The position numbers and the translations under genes are program-made. The notes under the pieces are model-generated. The model had not been told where the DNA came from and did no database searches. It saw nothing but the letters and a program-made list of their open reading frames with translations. Of a stretch of DNA of 64,000 nucleotides, positions 27,464 through 35,549 are shown piece by piece. The stretch is from contig CAYRNY010000002.1 of the NCBI GenBank assembly GCA_964425755.1, positions 376,324 through 440,323 of the forward strand. Direction: 5' to 3'. Source of the DNA: CAYRNY01 sp964425755. GTDB taxonomy: Bacteria; Chloroflexota; Anaerolineae; Aggregatilineales; Aggregatilineaceae. The first letter of the stretch is position 1; every line of letters begins with the position of its first letter.

Positions 27464-28225
27464 TCAGTAATTCACCGCAGAATCAGCAATCTGCGTGTTA
27501 TCCTGCTGTTCTTGCTGCGTCGCCTGGGCGATCAGGGCGCCATCGTGAATCCGAAAGACGCGGTCTGCAAGCGGCACAACCGCCGGATCGTGAGTTGCCA
27601 TCACGAGTGTCTTGCCAGCTTCGCGCGTTAATTCAAGCAGTAATGACAACACGTGTTGCCCGGTAACGTCGTCGAGATTACCGGTCGGCTCGTCAGCCAA
27701 AACAAGCTGCGGCTCATGGATTAAGGCCCGAGCGATCGCCACACGTTGTTGCTCGCCGCCGCTAAGCCGGTCCGGAAAATCATGCGCGCGGTCCCCCAGG
27801 CCAACACGACTTAACAACATGCGTGCACGCTCTTCGGCCACACGACGCGAAAAGCCGCGCAGTTCCAGCGGCAGCGTACTGTTCTCAATCACCGTAAGTG
27901 TCGGGATTAAATTGAAAAACTGGAACACGATCCCGATGTGGTCACGCCGAAATATCGTGCGGGCGTGTTCATCCAGCCGGGTAATGTCCGTATCGCCGAT
28001 CACGATCGCTCCTTGATCGACGCGATCGATGCCGCTGATCACGTTCAAGAGCGTGCTCTTGCCGCTTCCGCTCGCACCCAACAGCACCAGGAACTCACCA
28101 ACATAAATCTCCAAATTCACTCTGCGTAACACGGCGCAATTATCACACGCCGGATTGTAGGACTTGTGCAAATCGCGGATTGTGACCAATGAAGCCCGTT
28201 GATCGCCGTTATTGTGCGTATTCAT
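27464..28225 (-). CDS. ABC transporter ATPase (LolD/MacB-type)
   Basis: 254-residue ATPase of the exporter class that serves FtsX-like permeases. Walker A is GASGSGKST, the Q-loop region is VFQFFNLIPTLTV, the signature is LSGGEQQRVAIARAL, Walker B is LVLADEPTGNLD, and the switch His lies in VMATHDP. The FFNLIP stretch is typical of the LolD/MacB group. I use the ATG at 28225; the longer frame to 28315 crosses a predicted -10 element. It is the first gene of a four-gene unit with the FtsX permease, the DUF1028 protein and the AttH-like protein. Confidence 0.95.
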   Translation of the reverse strand: MNTHNNGDQRASLVTIRDLHKSYNPACDNCAVLRRVNLEIYVGEFLVLLGASGSGKSTLLNVISGIDRVDQGAIVIGDTDITRLDEHARTIFRRDHIGIVFQFFNLIPTLTVIENSTLPLELRGFSRRVAEERARMLLSRVGLGDRAHDFPDRLSGGEQQRVAIARALIHEPQLVLADEPTGNLDDVTGQHVLSLLLELTREAGKTLVMATHDPAVVPLADRVFRIHDGALIAQATQQEQQDNTQIADSAVNY

Positions 28226-28268
28226 CGTGTGGCCTGCCAGCTTGAAGGTTTGCCGATACGTGCAGCAG

Positions 28269-28274
28269 ATTATA
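28269..28274 (-). promoter_or_regulatory. -10 element of the ABC exporter operon
   Basis: A perfect TATAAT on the minus strand, 44 nt upstream of the ATPase ATG; the -35 is poor. It supports the shorter ATPase start. Confidence 0.45.
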
Positions 28275-28370
28275 ACAATCCCCACTTCAACCGTTGCTGA
28301 AAGCCAGCTAAACAAACGCTAAGAAGCACGCTCATTGCCGGGCTTTCGTGGGCACAACCGCAAAACAAAA

Positions 28371-28406
28371 CAGGTTCCGCTACATAATCGGTGTGTGCGG
28401 AACCTG
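28371..28406 (-). terminator. Terminator of the S1-domain gene
   Basis: Perfect 10-bp arms CAGGTTCCGC (28371-28380) and GCGGAACCTG (28397-28406) with a 16-nt loop. On the minus strand the stem is followed by TTTTGTTTT, a good intrinsic terminator tail, 33 nt past the stop codon. Confidence 0.8.
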
Positions 28407-28438
28407 CACGACAATGCCGCGTGAAGCGCAAGCCTGCA

Positions 28439-29425
28439 TCATGTTGTGTGTCGCAAGCTCAACCCCAGCCGGCGCGCGTTACCGTCAATATTCAAAATCC
28501 GCGCCCGGACAATTTCGCCTTCCTGAACCACATTCCGGGGATGTAGAAAATGCCCTTCGGCCAGTTCGGACACGTGGATCAGACCCTCCAGCCCTTCCTC
28601 GATACACGCAAACGCGCCAAAATCAACCACGTTTGTGATTTCCCCTTCGACGATCTGACCCACCTGATATCGCTGCTCAACCGTCTGCCAGGGGTCAGGA
28701 TGCAGCCGCTTGAGACTCAGCGCGATGCGTTCTTCGTCAGGATCGACACTCATAACGTACACACGTATGGTATCGCCGCGCTCCAGCACATCTGATGGAT
28801 GACCGACCCTGCCCCAACTCAATTCGCTGATGTGAATCAGCCCTTCCACCCCGCCCAAATCAACAAACACGCCGAAATCGCAGAGATTGGTGACTGTTCC
28901 GGTACACACTTCCCCCGCTTGAATGGAGTTCAGCACGGTGGCCCGCGTACCCGGTTCGACCTGTGCCGCCCGTTCGGAAAGGATCAGCCGGTTTTGCTCG
29001 CGATCCATTTCAATCACACGGAGATTCACAAACGTCCCGACACGAGAAGCCAACATCTCATGCCGATCCTGGGTGTCATTTCCTGAGGGAGAATCGACAA
29101 GCTGGCTGGCGGGCACAAACCCGCGCAGGCTGTTCCACTCTACCAACAACCCCCCACGATTGTACCCGACCGCCTTCAGATCAACGGTTGTGTCCGATTC
29201 AAAAACCTGCTGAACTTGCTCCCAGTCTGCGCGCGCACCGGTATGAGTCCCATCTGATCCCGCCCTGTCCGAACCCGGCGAAAAATAATCATCCCAAACC
29301 CCGTGTTTTTGCTGCGATCCCCCCCCATTGCTGGCAATTTCTCCTTCGCTTAGCAGCGCCTCCCAATACCCCTCATCGGGCGGAAGTGGAGGAGGAGAAC
29401 CATATTGCCGTGCCTCGGTAGACAT
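28439..29425 (-). CDS. S1 RNA-binding-domain protein (ribosomal protein S1-like)
   Basis: 328 residues. An acidic, low-complexity N-terminal stretch (about 65 residues) is followed by three S1/OB domains. The first is degenerate (VDLKAVGYNRGGLLVEWNSLRGFVPASQLVD). The second and third are clear (CTGTVTNLCDFGVFVDLGGVEGLIHISELSW and EGEITNVVDFGAFACIEEGLEGLIHVSEL). Canonical S1 has four to six domains, so this is a short form as found in several Gram-positive and Chloroflexi lineages; it should bind mRNA and assist translation initiation. It is monocistronic, with a perfect consensus promoter and its own terminator, suggesting high expression, in line with S1 function. Confidence 0.88.
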   Translation of the reverse strand: MSTEARQYGSPPPLPPDEGYWEALLSEGEIASNGGGSQQKHGVWDDYFSPGSDRAGSDGTHTGARADWEQVQQVFESDTTVDLKAVGYNRGGLLVEWNSLRGFVPASQLVDSPSGNDTQDRHEMLASRVGTFVNLRVIEMDREQNRLILSERAAQVEPGTRATVLNSIQAGEVCTGTVTNLCDFGVFVDLGGVEGLIHISELSWGRVGHPSDVLERGDTIRVYVMSVDPDEERIALSLKRLHPDPWQTVEQRYQVGQIVEGEITNVVDFGAFACIEEGLEGLIHVSELAEGHFLHPRNVVQEGEIVRARILNIDGNARRLGLSLRHTT

Positions 29426-29520
29426 ATAAACTCACCTTCCTCACCACAAAACTAATACCTGTTGCGAATGGCTCAACTGTATGCTGCACGGTTACCGTCT
29501 GCCCACGTTCCGGCGCGCAC

Positions 29521-29549
29521 ATTATAAAAATGCCAAAAACCATTGTCAA
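29521..29549 (-). promoter_or_regulatory. Consensus sigma-70 promoter of the S1-like gene
   Basis: On the minus strand: TTGACA (29544-29549), 17-nt spacer, TATAAT (29521-29526), a perfect match. The leader to the ATG at 29425 is about 90 nt. It lies just past the stop codon of the upstream gene. Confidence 0.88.
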
Positions 29550-29557
29550 ACGTACCA

Positions 29558-31549
29558 TTAATCAGGGGCTTGCACATCATCTGAAACCGGAACGACATTG
29601 TGCGATTCGGTTATGGCCTCGCGCTCCATCTCTTCAATCTGCTTCGCGACTTCTTCGATAGCGATACGCTGTTTACGATACAGGTCCGATTCACTCATCG
29701 CTAGGCGCAACGCCACATCGCGCACTTTGCGCCCCTGCAAAAAGCGCATCTCTAGTATGTTGTAGAGAATCCACTCCGTTGTGGTCAGGCTACGCTCACC
29801 TTCCGGCTTCAGCCTTTCGATCGCCTGGGCCAGGACGGTTCGCAGCGCGCGAACCGGGCTGCGATCCTCAGACTCTTCCATCTCGCGCCAGACTACATTC
29901 AAACGCAGCAACTCGCTCTCGGTCAGCTTCGGCCCACCCCAGTAATCGCGCAGCGCGTCCTTGACCAGCCCAGAGAATTCGGGATCCGACACCAGATCGC
30001 TGGACGGCATCGCCAGATCGGCGACATGGCCGTACCGCGACACGCCGCGCATCTGCTGCATCAAATCCATCTGCGAAGCCAGACCTTCAAGGATCACAAA
30101 CACCTCAGACTGCTGCTGCACGCCTTCCAGCACGTGTGCCGCCTGCTCGATCAGCGCTTCAAATATCTCGATCTCATCCTGCTTCAAGTCCGGTTCTGGC
30201 GCGCGCGCCCAGACCCCCAGCACCCCCAACAACGGCGGCTCAGCACCGTTCGCCCGCCGGCCAGACCGCAACGGCACCAGCCAGTAAGAGCGCCAGATGA
30301 ACACGTCATCCACTCTGGCGATTACGTTATTCGGATCGGATATGCCATTCCCAGAGCCGTTAATCAATGTCGACAGTTCTGGAGCTGCGAGGGCATCCGT
30401 CGATGGCGCCAGGTCCCCCACGACCTGGACAAGCTGCGCCCCCTCTGACTCGATCCGTGCGACAAACGCAGTCGGCACGCGCAGATGATCACACAGCGCG
30501 GCAAGTATCGACTCCAGCAGTTGCGACGCATCCGCTTGTGTCAAGAGCCGATCACCCAGGTTTTGAATCCACTGCGCGCGTTGCTGATCTTCAGTGTAAA
30601 TGAACCAGCGTCGCATGACCGGCAAGAGCAACGTAATCAGCCACTGCAAAAACATGACTATCGCGACCGCCGCAAACGGCATGAGGACATCACCATTGAA
30701 ACCAAGTACGTTTGTTGCACGGGGCAACAGCAAGACCGCCACCAGGACCGCCGCCCCTGTAAAGGGACCCCGCAGCATAAACTCGACCAACTGGTCCTTG
30801 ACCACACGATCAGGCTTCTCTGAGCCAAAGAATGACAACGGATAAGCCATGAAGATGAGCATCATCACGACGACCAGGTTGGCGATGTTGATGATAACTA
30901 ACAGCGTCGTTTCACTTTCGTCGCCCAGTCTGCCAAGCAACGTATAGGGGAAAATACCCCATGCCGGAGCCAAAAACACTGACAAAAGATAGGTCATGCG
31001 CCGGCGCGTATAGCGAGTCAGGCACCGGCGGCGCGCCCGAACCACATTGACTAACGCGAAACCACCGGCAATGAGTAGATACACTACATAGACCGGGAAG
31101 AGTGACCCGGCCTTCATGTGTGGCAGGTCAGCAGAAACCGGCCCTGACACAACCAGCTCGGTCGTAAGGGCAAACAGTGTGAACACAAACCCGATGCCAT
31201 ACGCCACGCGCACCGCGAGTTTGCGACGCCCCCGGGAAGGGCGTCCTGTGGTCGCCAGCAAAGCATCTGACTGGTGTAATATCGCCGCCGGGATCAGCCC
31301 GATCCCAATCCACTGCAAACGCATCCATGTGCCCAGGTAGCGCTGGCCTGGTTCCAGCAGGATGAATATATCCGTGAGATAGGCGACAGTCATACATAAC
31401 AACACAATGCCGGAAGCACGCGTCACGCGATCCTGCTTGGCACGAGTGAGGTTATATAGCAGTACCGAGACGGCGACGATCACGATGATCGACGTCAACG
31501 TCTCGTTCAGCAATTCGAGGATGTTTAAGAACCCTGAGTAGGAGAACAT
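29558..31549 (-). CDS. Membrane GAF-domain protein with HTH-like C-terminus
   Basis: 663 residues, no named family recognised. The first 330 residues hold about eight to nine hydrophobic segments, resembling the 7TM input regions of some bacterial histidine kinases. A GAF-like domain follows (about 340-480; LGDRLLTQADASQLLESILAALCDHLRVPTAFVARIE). There is then a helical linker, and near residues 595-650 a segment that looks like a sigma-region-4 or LuxR-type helix-turn-helix (LTTTEWILYNILEMRFLQGRKVRDVALRLAMSESDLYRKQR). There is no kinase, phosphatase or cyclase domain. A membrane-tethered sensor-regulator that touches DNA directly is one reading; a regulator of another protein is the other. 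A consensus promoter for the next gene sits right after its stop. Confidence 0.75.
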   Translation of the reverse strand: MFSYSGFLNILELLNETLTSIIVIVAVSVLLYNLTRAKQDRVTRASGIVLLCMTVAYLTDIFILLEPGQRYLGTWMRLQWIGIGLIPAAILHQSDALLATTGRPSRGRRKLAVRVAYGIGFVFTLFALTTELVVSGPVSADLPHMKAGSLFPVYVVYLLIAGGFALVNVVRARRRCLTRYTRRRMTYLLSVFLAPAWGIFPYTLLGRLGDESETTLLVIINIANLVVVMMLIFMAYPLSFFGSEKPDRVVKDQLVEFMLRGPFTGAAVLVAVLLLPRATNVLGFNGDVLMPFAAVAIVMFLQWLITLLLPVMRRWFIYTEDQQRAQWIQNLGDRLLTQADASQLLESILAALCDHLRVPTAFVARIESEGAQLVQVVGDLAPSTDALAAPELSTLINGSGNGISDPNNVIARVDDVFIWRSYWLVPLRSGRRANGAEPPLLGVLGVWARAPEPDLKQDEIEIFEALIEQAAHVLEGVQQQSEVFVILEGLASQMDLMQQMRGVSRYGHVADLAMPSSDLVSDPEFSGLVKDALRDYWGGPKLTESELLRLNVVWREMEESEDRSPVRALRTVLAQAIERLKPEGERSLTTTEWILYNILEMRFLQGRKVRDVALRLAMSESDLYRKQRIAIEEVAKQIEEMEREAITESHNVVPVSDDVQAPD

Positions 31550-31593
31550 ACCGCAAAATCTAACGCTAATCAGCCATCCAATACAAGCAACGC

Positions 31594-32157
31594 TTACACC
31601 ATATGACGATCAAAGAACACGGCGATATCGCGATTCGCGTAATAGTGATCGTTGAACCCGCAAAACACAAACCCTTTTGCGCGTGCGAACTGGATTGCAG
31701 GGAAGTTCTTTGTCTGCATCTCCAACGTCACATGGCGAATACCTCGCAGCACAGCCCAGCGCATTGCCTGATCGAGCAAAGCACTGGCGATCCGGCGACG
31801 ACGAAACGGCACTCCTACAACCAGATCGCGCACCCATCCGCGCGTGCCATCCGCGCCGATCCGCATGTTGATGTAACCCAATATCACCTGATCGGCCTCA
31901 GCCACCAGAAAACAGTCACGCTGGCGGAAGGACTGGCGCAGTTCTTCCTTATCACGCGGATAATCGACGTGCATCACGCGCGGCAAGCGGACGACCCGGA
32001 ACCGAATCGCCATGTTGTCTTCGCTATCTTCACGCACGTCCATCTGCCAGACATGGTCGGTCGAATAACCATGCTCAAGTGCCAGGCAAGCAGCGAGGTC
32101 AGCGTCGGAAGTTACCTGTCGGACAATAAACTGGCTGCGTTTTCGCGTGGTTTTCAT
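31594..32157 (-). CDS. GNAT-family N-acetyltransferase
   Basis: 187 residues with the GNAT acetyl-CoA-binding core. Motif A is visible as GWVRDLVVGVPFRRRRIASALLDQAMRWAVLRG (the R-x-x-x-x-A/G-x-A-L pattern), preceded by the beta strand VILGYINMRI and followed by VTLEMQTKNFPAIQFARAKGFVFCGF. It transfers an acetyl group to an amine of an unknown substrate; the closest architecture is RimI-like or single-domain GNATs. ATG start with weak upstream signals. It is divergent from cmk; a 9-bp inverted repeat lies in the shared region. It ends 45 nt before the start of the next minus-strand gene. Confidence 0.87.
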   Translation of the reverse strand: MKTTRKRSQFIVRQVTSDADLAACLALEHGYSTDHVWQMDVREDSEDNMAIRFRVVRLPRVMHVDYPRDKEELRQSFRQRDCFLVAEADQVILGYINMRIGADGTRGWVRDLVVGVPFRRRRIASALLDQAMRWAVLRGIRHVTLEMQTKNFPAIQFARAKGFVFCGFNDHYYANRDIAVFFDRHMV

Positions 32158-32230
32158 ACCTGCATTTTACCCAATTGCGTGACAGGTGCGCAATCTCTGC
32201 TTTCCGCGCACCGGCCACACTGATCCAGGG

Positions 32231-32255
32231 TACCGTAATGGCATCGATTACGGTA
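32231..32255. promoter_or_regulatory. Inverted repeat in the cmk / GNAT divergent promoter region
   Basis: Perfect 9-bp arms TACCGTAAT (32231-32239) and ATTACGGTA (32247-32255), 7-nt spacer. The right arm overlaps a -10-like TATAGT at 32254-32259. Fits an operator for a dimeric regulator; nothing in the window identifies it. Confidence 0.4.
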
Positions 32256-32347
32256 TAGTTTTAACCATGTGCGGCAACTGCCGCATCCCAGAATTCACTA
32301 CACGCAGCAAATATGCTGGCACCATTGAATGAAGTGGGGATAACATC

Positions 32348-33052
32348 TTGTCGTTACCACGTACTATCGCTGTAGATGGCCCAGCCGGTTCTGGCAAAAG
32401 CACTGTTTCGTTTGCAGTCGCGCAACGTATCGGCTATCTCTTTGTAGATACGGGGGCATTTTACCGCGCGATCACGTTGCTTACCCTCGAACAGCACATC
32501 GATCCGCACGCCGGTGCACAGGTTGTTGAAGTGGCACGTAATGCCAGCCTGGACATGACCCCAGAGATCAAGGATGATGGGCGTCAATTCACGTTCTTTG
32601 CAGATGGTAAAGACATTACCCCTGACCTGAACCGTCCTGATGTAGAAGCCAGTGTTTCTGTCGTCGCCGCTAACGCGGGCGTACGCGCCGCGATACTCGA
32701 AGCGCAACGCCAGCTCGCCGCACGCGGTCATATCATCATGGCCGGGCGCGACATCGGCAGCGTGGTGCTGCCCGACGCTGACCTGAAAATCTATATCGAC
32801 GCCAGCCTGGAAAAACGCGCCGAACGGCGTTACAAACAGCGTCTTGCCAATAACGAGCCGGCGGACCTGGATGCGATCCGCGAGGGCCTTCGCAAGCGTG
32901 ACGAGCTCGACAGCACGCGCAAAACTGCCCCGCTGCGCCGGGCCGAGGATGCGGTTTACATTGACACCACAGATCTAACGCTTGAAGAAGCGATTGAGGC
33001 TACATACGCGGTAGTCAAAGCATGGAAACCAACTCAGGCACCCAACACCTGA
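32348..33052 (+). CDS. cmk: Cytidylate kinase
   Basis: Phosphorylates CMP and dCMP to the diphosphates. Length 234 is normal. P-loop GPAGSGKST (residues about 11-19), substrate-binding FVDTGAFYRAIT and GRDIGSVVLPDADLKIYIDAS are all present, as is the lid region with RYKQRL. Translation starts at a TTG (32348), with GGGGA 8 nt upstream. It lies 103 nt before comEC on the same strand and may share its transcript. Confidence 0.96.
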   Translation: MSLPRTIAVDGPAGSGKSTVSFAVAQRIGYLFVDTGAFYRAITLLTLEQHIDPHAGAQVVEVARNASLDMTPEIKDDGRQFTFFADGKDITPDLNRPDVEASVSVVAANAGVRAAILEAQRQLAARGHIIMAGRDIGSVVLPDADLKIYIDASLEKRAERRYKQRLANNEPADLDAIREGLRKRDELDSTRKTAPLRRAEDAVYIDTTDLTLEEAIEATYAVVKAWKPTQAPNT

Positions 33053-33155
33053 AGCAGCAGGCATGTAACCACCATGCGGCGATTTTGCTTCTCGCGTAGA
33101 ATCGCCTATCATACCGCCTAAAACGGCTGAAGCAGCGTTTGATAGGGGCAGCCGT

Positions 33156-35549
33156 ATGACATTGATCTATCTGGTAACGGCGTGGACTGCGGGCATCCTC
33201 ATCGCCACCGAGACACAGACTGCACTGCCCCTGTGGTTCGGGGCTGCCGGCGCGATGTTCGTGCTGGCTTACATCGCGCGACACGACCGGACATGGCGTC
33301 TGGCATGGCTCTGTGCGGCGCTGTTCATGCTTGGAGCTGCACGCTACACGTGGGCCGCGCGTCCCCTGCCCGATAGCCATGTTGCGCACTATGCCGATGC
33401 CAGTTACGTCACCTTGACGGGCATCATCGACCAGGCACCAGATGTGCGCGACCGGCATGTAAATCTGCGTATCGCCGTCGAAACGCTGCGCTACAATAAC
33501 ATCCTGCAGCCGTCAGAGGGGCTCGCGCTCGTGCAGGCCCCTCGATATGGGACTTACGCGTATGGCGATCGCGTGACGGCCAGTGGGACGCTGCTCACGC
33601 CGCCGGAATTCGATGACTTCTCCTATCGTGACTACCTGGCGCGACAGGGCATCCAGGCCATGATCCCCAACGCGCGAGTCGACGTGCTCGCACACGATCA
33701 AGGCCAGCCCTGGTACGCGGCACTCTACACCCTCAAGACCCACGCTCAGCGCACAATCGACAACATACTCCCCAGCCCGCAGGCTCCTTTGCTCAGTGGT
33801 ATATTGCTGGGGATAGAGACCGGCATCTCTGAAGACGTGCGCGAAGCGTTCAATAACACCGGCACAGCGCACGTAATCGCCATCTCCGGATCGAACATCA
33901 TCGTTGTGATCGGGGTATTGCTCTCGCTGCTCAAGCCTATCACCGGCGTCAAGCGCGCCAGCATACTCACGATCGCTGGGATAGCCGGATACACGCTCTT
34001 TGTCGGAGCGGATGCCGCGGTAGTTCGCGCAGCGATCATGGGCGCGCTTTCGCTCATTGCCACGCAAGTGGGACGGCAGGCATATTCAAAGCGCGCACGC
34101 ACAACGTACGGCCTCACGGCACTCGCGGCGTCGGCCTGGTTTATGACGCTGCACAATCCCCATACGCTGTGGGATGTCGGTTTCCAGTTGAGCGTTGCTG
34201 CAACCGCGGGCCTCGTTTTGTTTGGTAGCCCACTCAACGAGATGCTCGAGTCTTTGCTCCGCCGCGGGTTCGCCAACCAAACCGCGCGCCAGATCACACA
34301 TTGGCTTTCCGAACCGATCACCGTCAGCCTTGCCGCCCAGATCATGACCACCCCGTTGATACTGCTGTATTTCGGGCGACTGTCCATCTTGGGGCTGGTT
34401 GCGAACATACTCATTATCCCCGCACAACCATACATCATGACGTTGGGCGGTCTCGCGATGATACTGGGATTGCTCTGGCTTCCACTGGGAGAACTTGCGG
34501 CCTGGATTGTATGGCTACCCCTAGCATATACGATAGAGATTGTGCGCGCGATTGATAGGGTCGACAGCACATCGATTTCCCCTGAGATCACACCCTCATC
34601 CACCTGGGCGCTATACGGCATACTGCTACTCGTGGCGGCAATCGTGCGGTTGCACCCTGCTGACCGCGCCGCAGCAATGCGCTCCCTGCGTCAGCGCCTC
34701 ACGACAGGCATGGTTGTCGCCGCCGGAATTGTGGTCACGTTACTGGTTTGGTTTGTTGCGCTTAGCCAACCGGACCGTAAGCTACACGTCTGGTTCTTGG
34801 ATGTAGGTCACGGGCATGCCGTCCTGATCCAGACCCCAGACGGGGCACAGATCCTGGTGGACGGTGGTCCCAATCCCACGCAGTTACGGCGTGCGATCGG
34901 TGACGCCTTGCCGTTTTGGGACCGCGATCTGGATGTGCTGATCGTGACCCAGCCTCGCAATGATGCGATCGAGGCGCTTCCTGCCCTGCTGGACCGCTAT
35001 ACCATCAGGCTGGCGATCACCAACGGGCAGCCAGATGATTCGGCCAATTACATTACCCTGCTGCGCGCACTGGATGAACACAACACGACTATCATGCATG
35101 CCACGGCTGGTTATCGCATACAAACGGGCGATCAGGTAACCCTTGAGTTTCTTCATCCCCCGGCAACCCCGACTGCCAGCACCAGCGCCGACGAAGCCGC
35201 CATCGTGCTTCGGGTCAGTTATCGTGACGCGTCATTTCTGCTGACGCCGATGCTCGATGAGCGTGTAGGGGAGAGCATTTTGAACGCCGGGTGGTATGTT
35301 GGCAGCACGGTGCTCGAACTACCATCATACGGTAGCGCAAAGGCAAATCCACCTGCGTTTTTAGCTGCGGTCAACCCACAAGTGGGAATAGTTGGCGTAG
35401 GGGCAGGTAACCGCAGCGGGCTACCAAACAGCATAACGATCGAGCGGCTGCAGAAACTGACAGGACAACCGGTTTTCCGCACCGATCAGCACGGTACCGT
35501 CGAAATAGTCACTGATGGGCATACCCTCTGGATATACACCGAGTCCTAG
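33156..35549 (+). CDS. comEC: ComEC/Rec2 DNA-uptake channel protein
   Basis: Forms the inner-membrane channel for single-stranded DNA in natural transformation. 797 residues: an N-terminal OB-like/DUF4131 part after two TMs, then the central Competence domain (LLSGILLGIETGISEDVREAFNNTGTAHVIAISGSNIIVV) with many TMs. A C-terminal metallo-beta-lactamase-like domain follows (HVWFLDVGHGHAVLIQTPDGAQILVDGG). In typical ComEC the next motif is HPHADHIGG; here it reads VTQPRNDAIEALPAL, without the metal-binding histidines, so the nuclease activity proposed for this domain is probably lost. The start is ATG after AGGGG. It converges on ppk1, and the two stop codons share the palindrome CTAG. Confidence 0.92.
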   Translation: MTLIYLVTAWTAGILIATETQTALPLWFGAAGAMFVLAYIARHDRTWRLAWLCAALFMLGAARYTWAARPLPDSHVAHYADASYVTLTGIIDQAPDVRDRHVNLRIAVETLRYNNILQPSEGLALVQAPRYGTYAYGDRVTASGTLLTPPEFDDFSYRDYLARQGIQAMIPNARVDVLAHDQGQPWYAALYTLKTHAQRTIDNILPSPQAPLLSGILLGIETGISEDVREAFNNTGTAHVIAISGSNIIVVIGVLLSLLKPITGVKRASILTIAGIAGYTLFVGADAAVVRAAIMGALSLIATQVGRQAYSKRARTTYGLTALAASAWFMTLHNPHTLWDVGFQLSVAATAGLVLFGSPLNEMLESLLRRGFANQTARQITHWLSEPITVSLAAQIMTTPLILLYFGRLSILGLVANILIIPAQPYIMTLGGLAMILGLLWLPLGELAAWIVWLPLAYTIEIVRAIDRVDSTSISPEITPSSTWALYGILLLVAAIVRLHPADRAAAMRSLRQRLTTGMVVAAGIVVTLLVWFVALSQPDRKLHVWFLDVGHGHAVLIQTPDGAQILVDGGPNPTQLRRAIGDALPFWDRDLDVLIVTQPRNDAIEALPALLDRYTIRLAITNGQPDDSANYITLLRALDEHNTTIMHATAGYRIQTGDQVTLEFLHPPATPTASTSADEAAIVLRVSYRDASFLLTPMLDERVGESILNAGWYVGSTVLELPSYGSAKANPPAFLAAVNPQVGIVGVGAGNRSGLPNSITIERLQKLTGQPVFRTDQHGTVEIVTDGHTLWIYTES

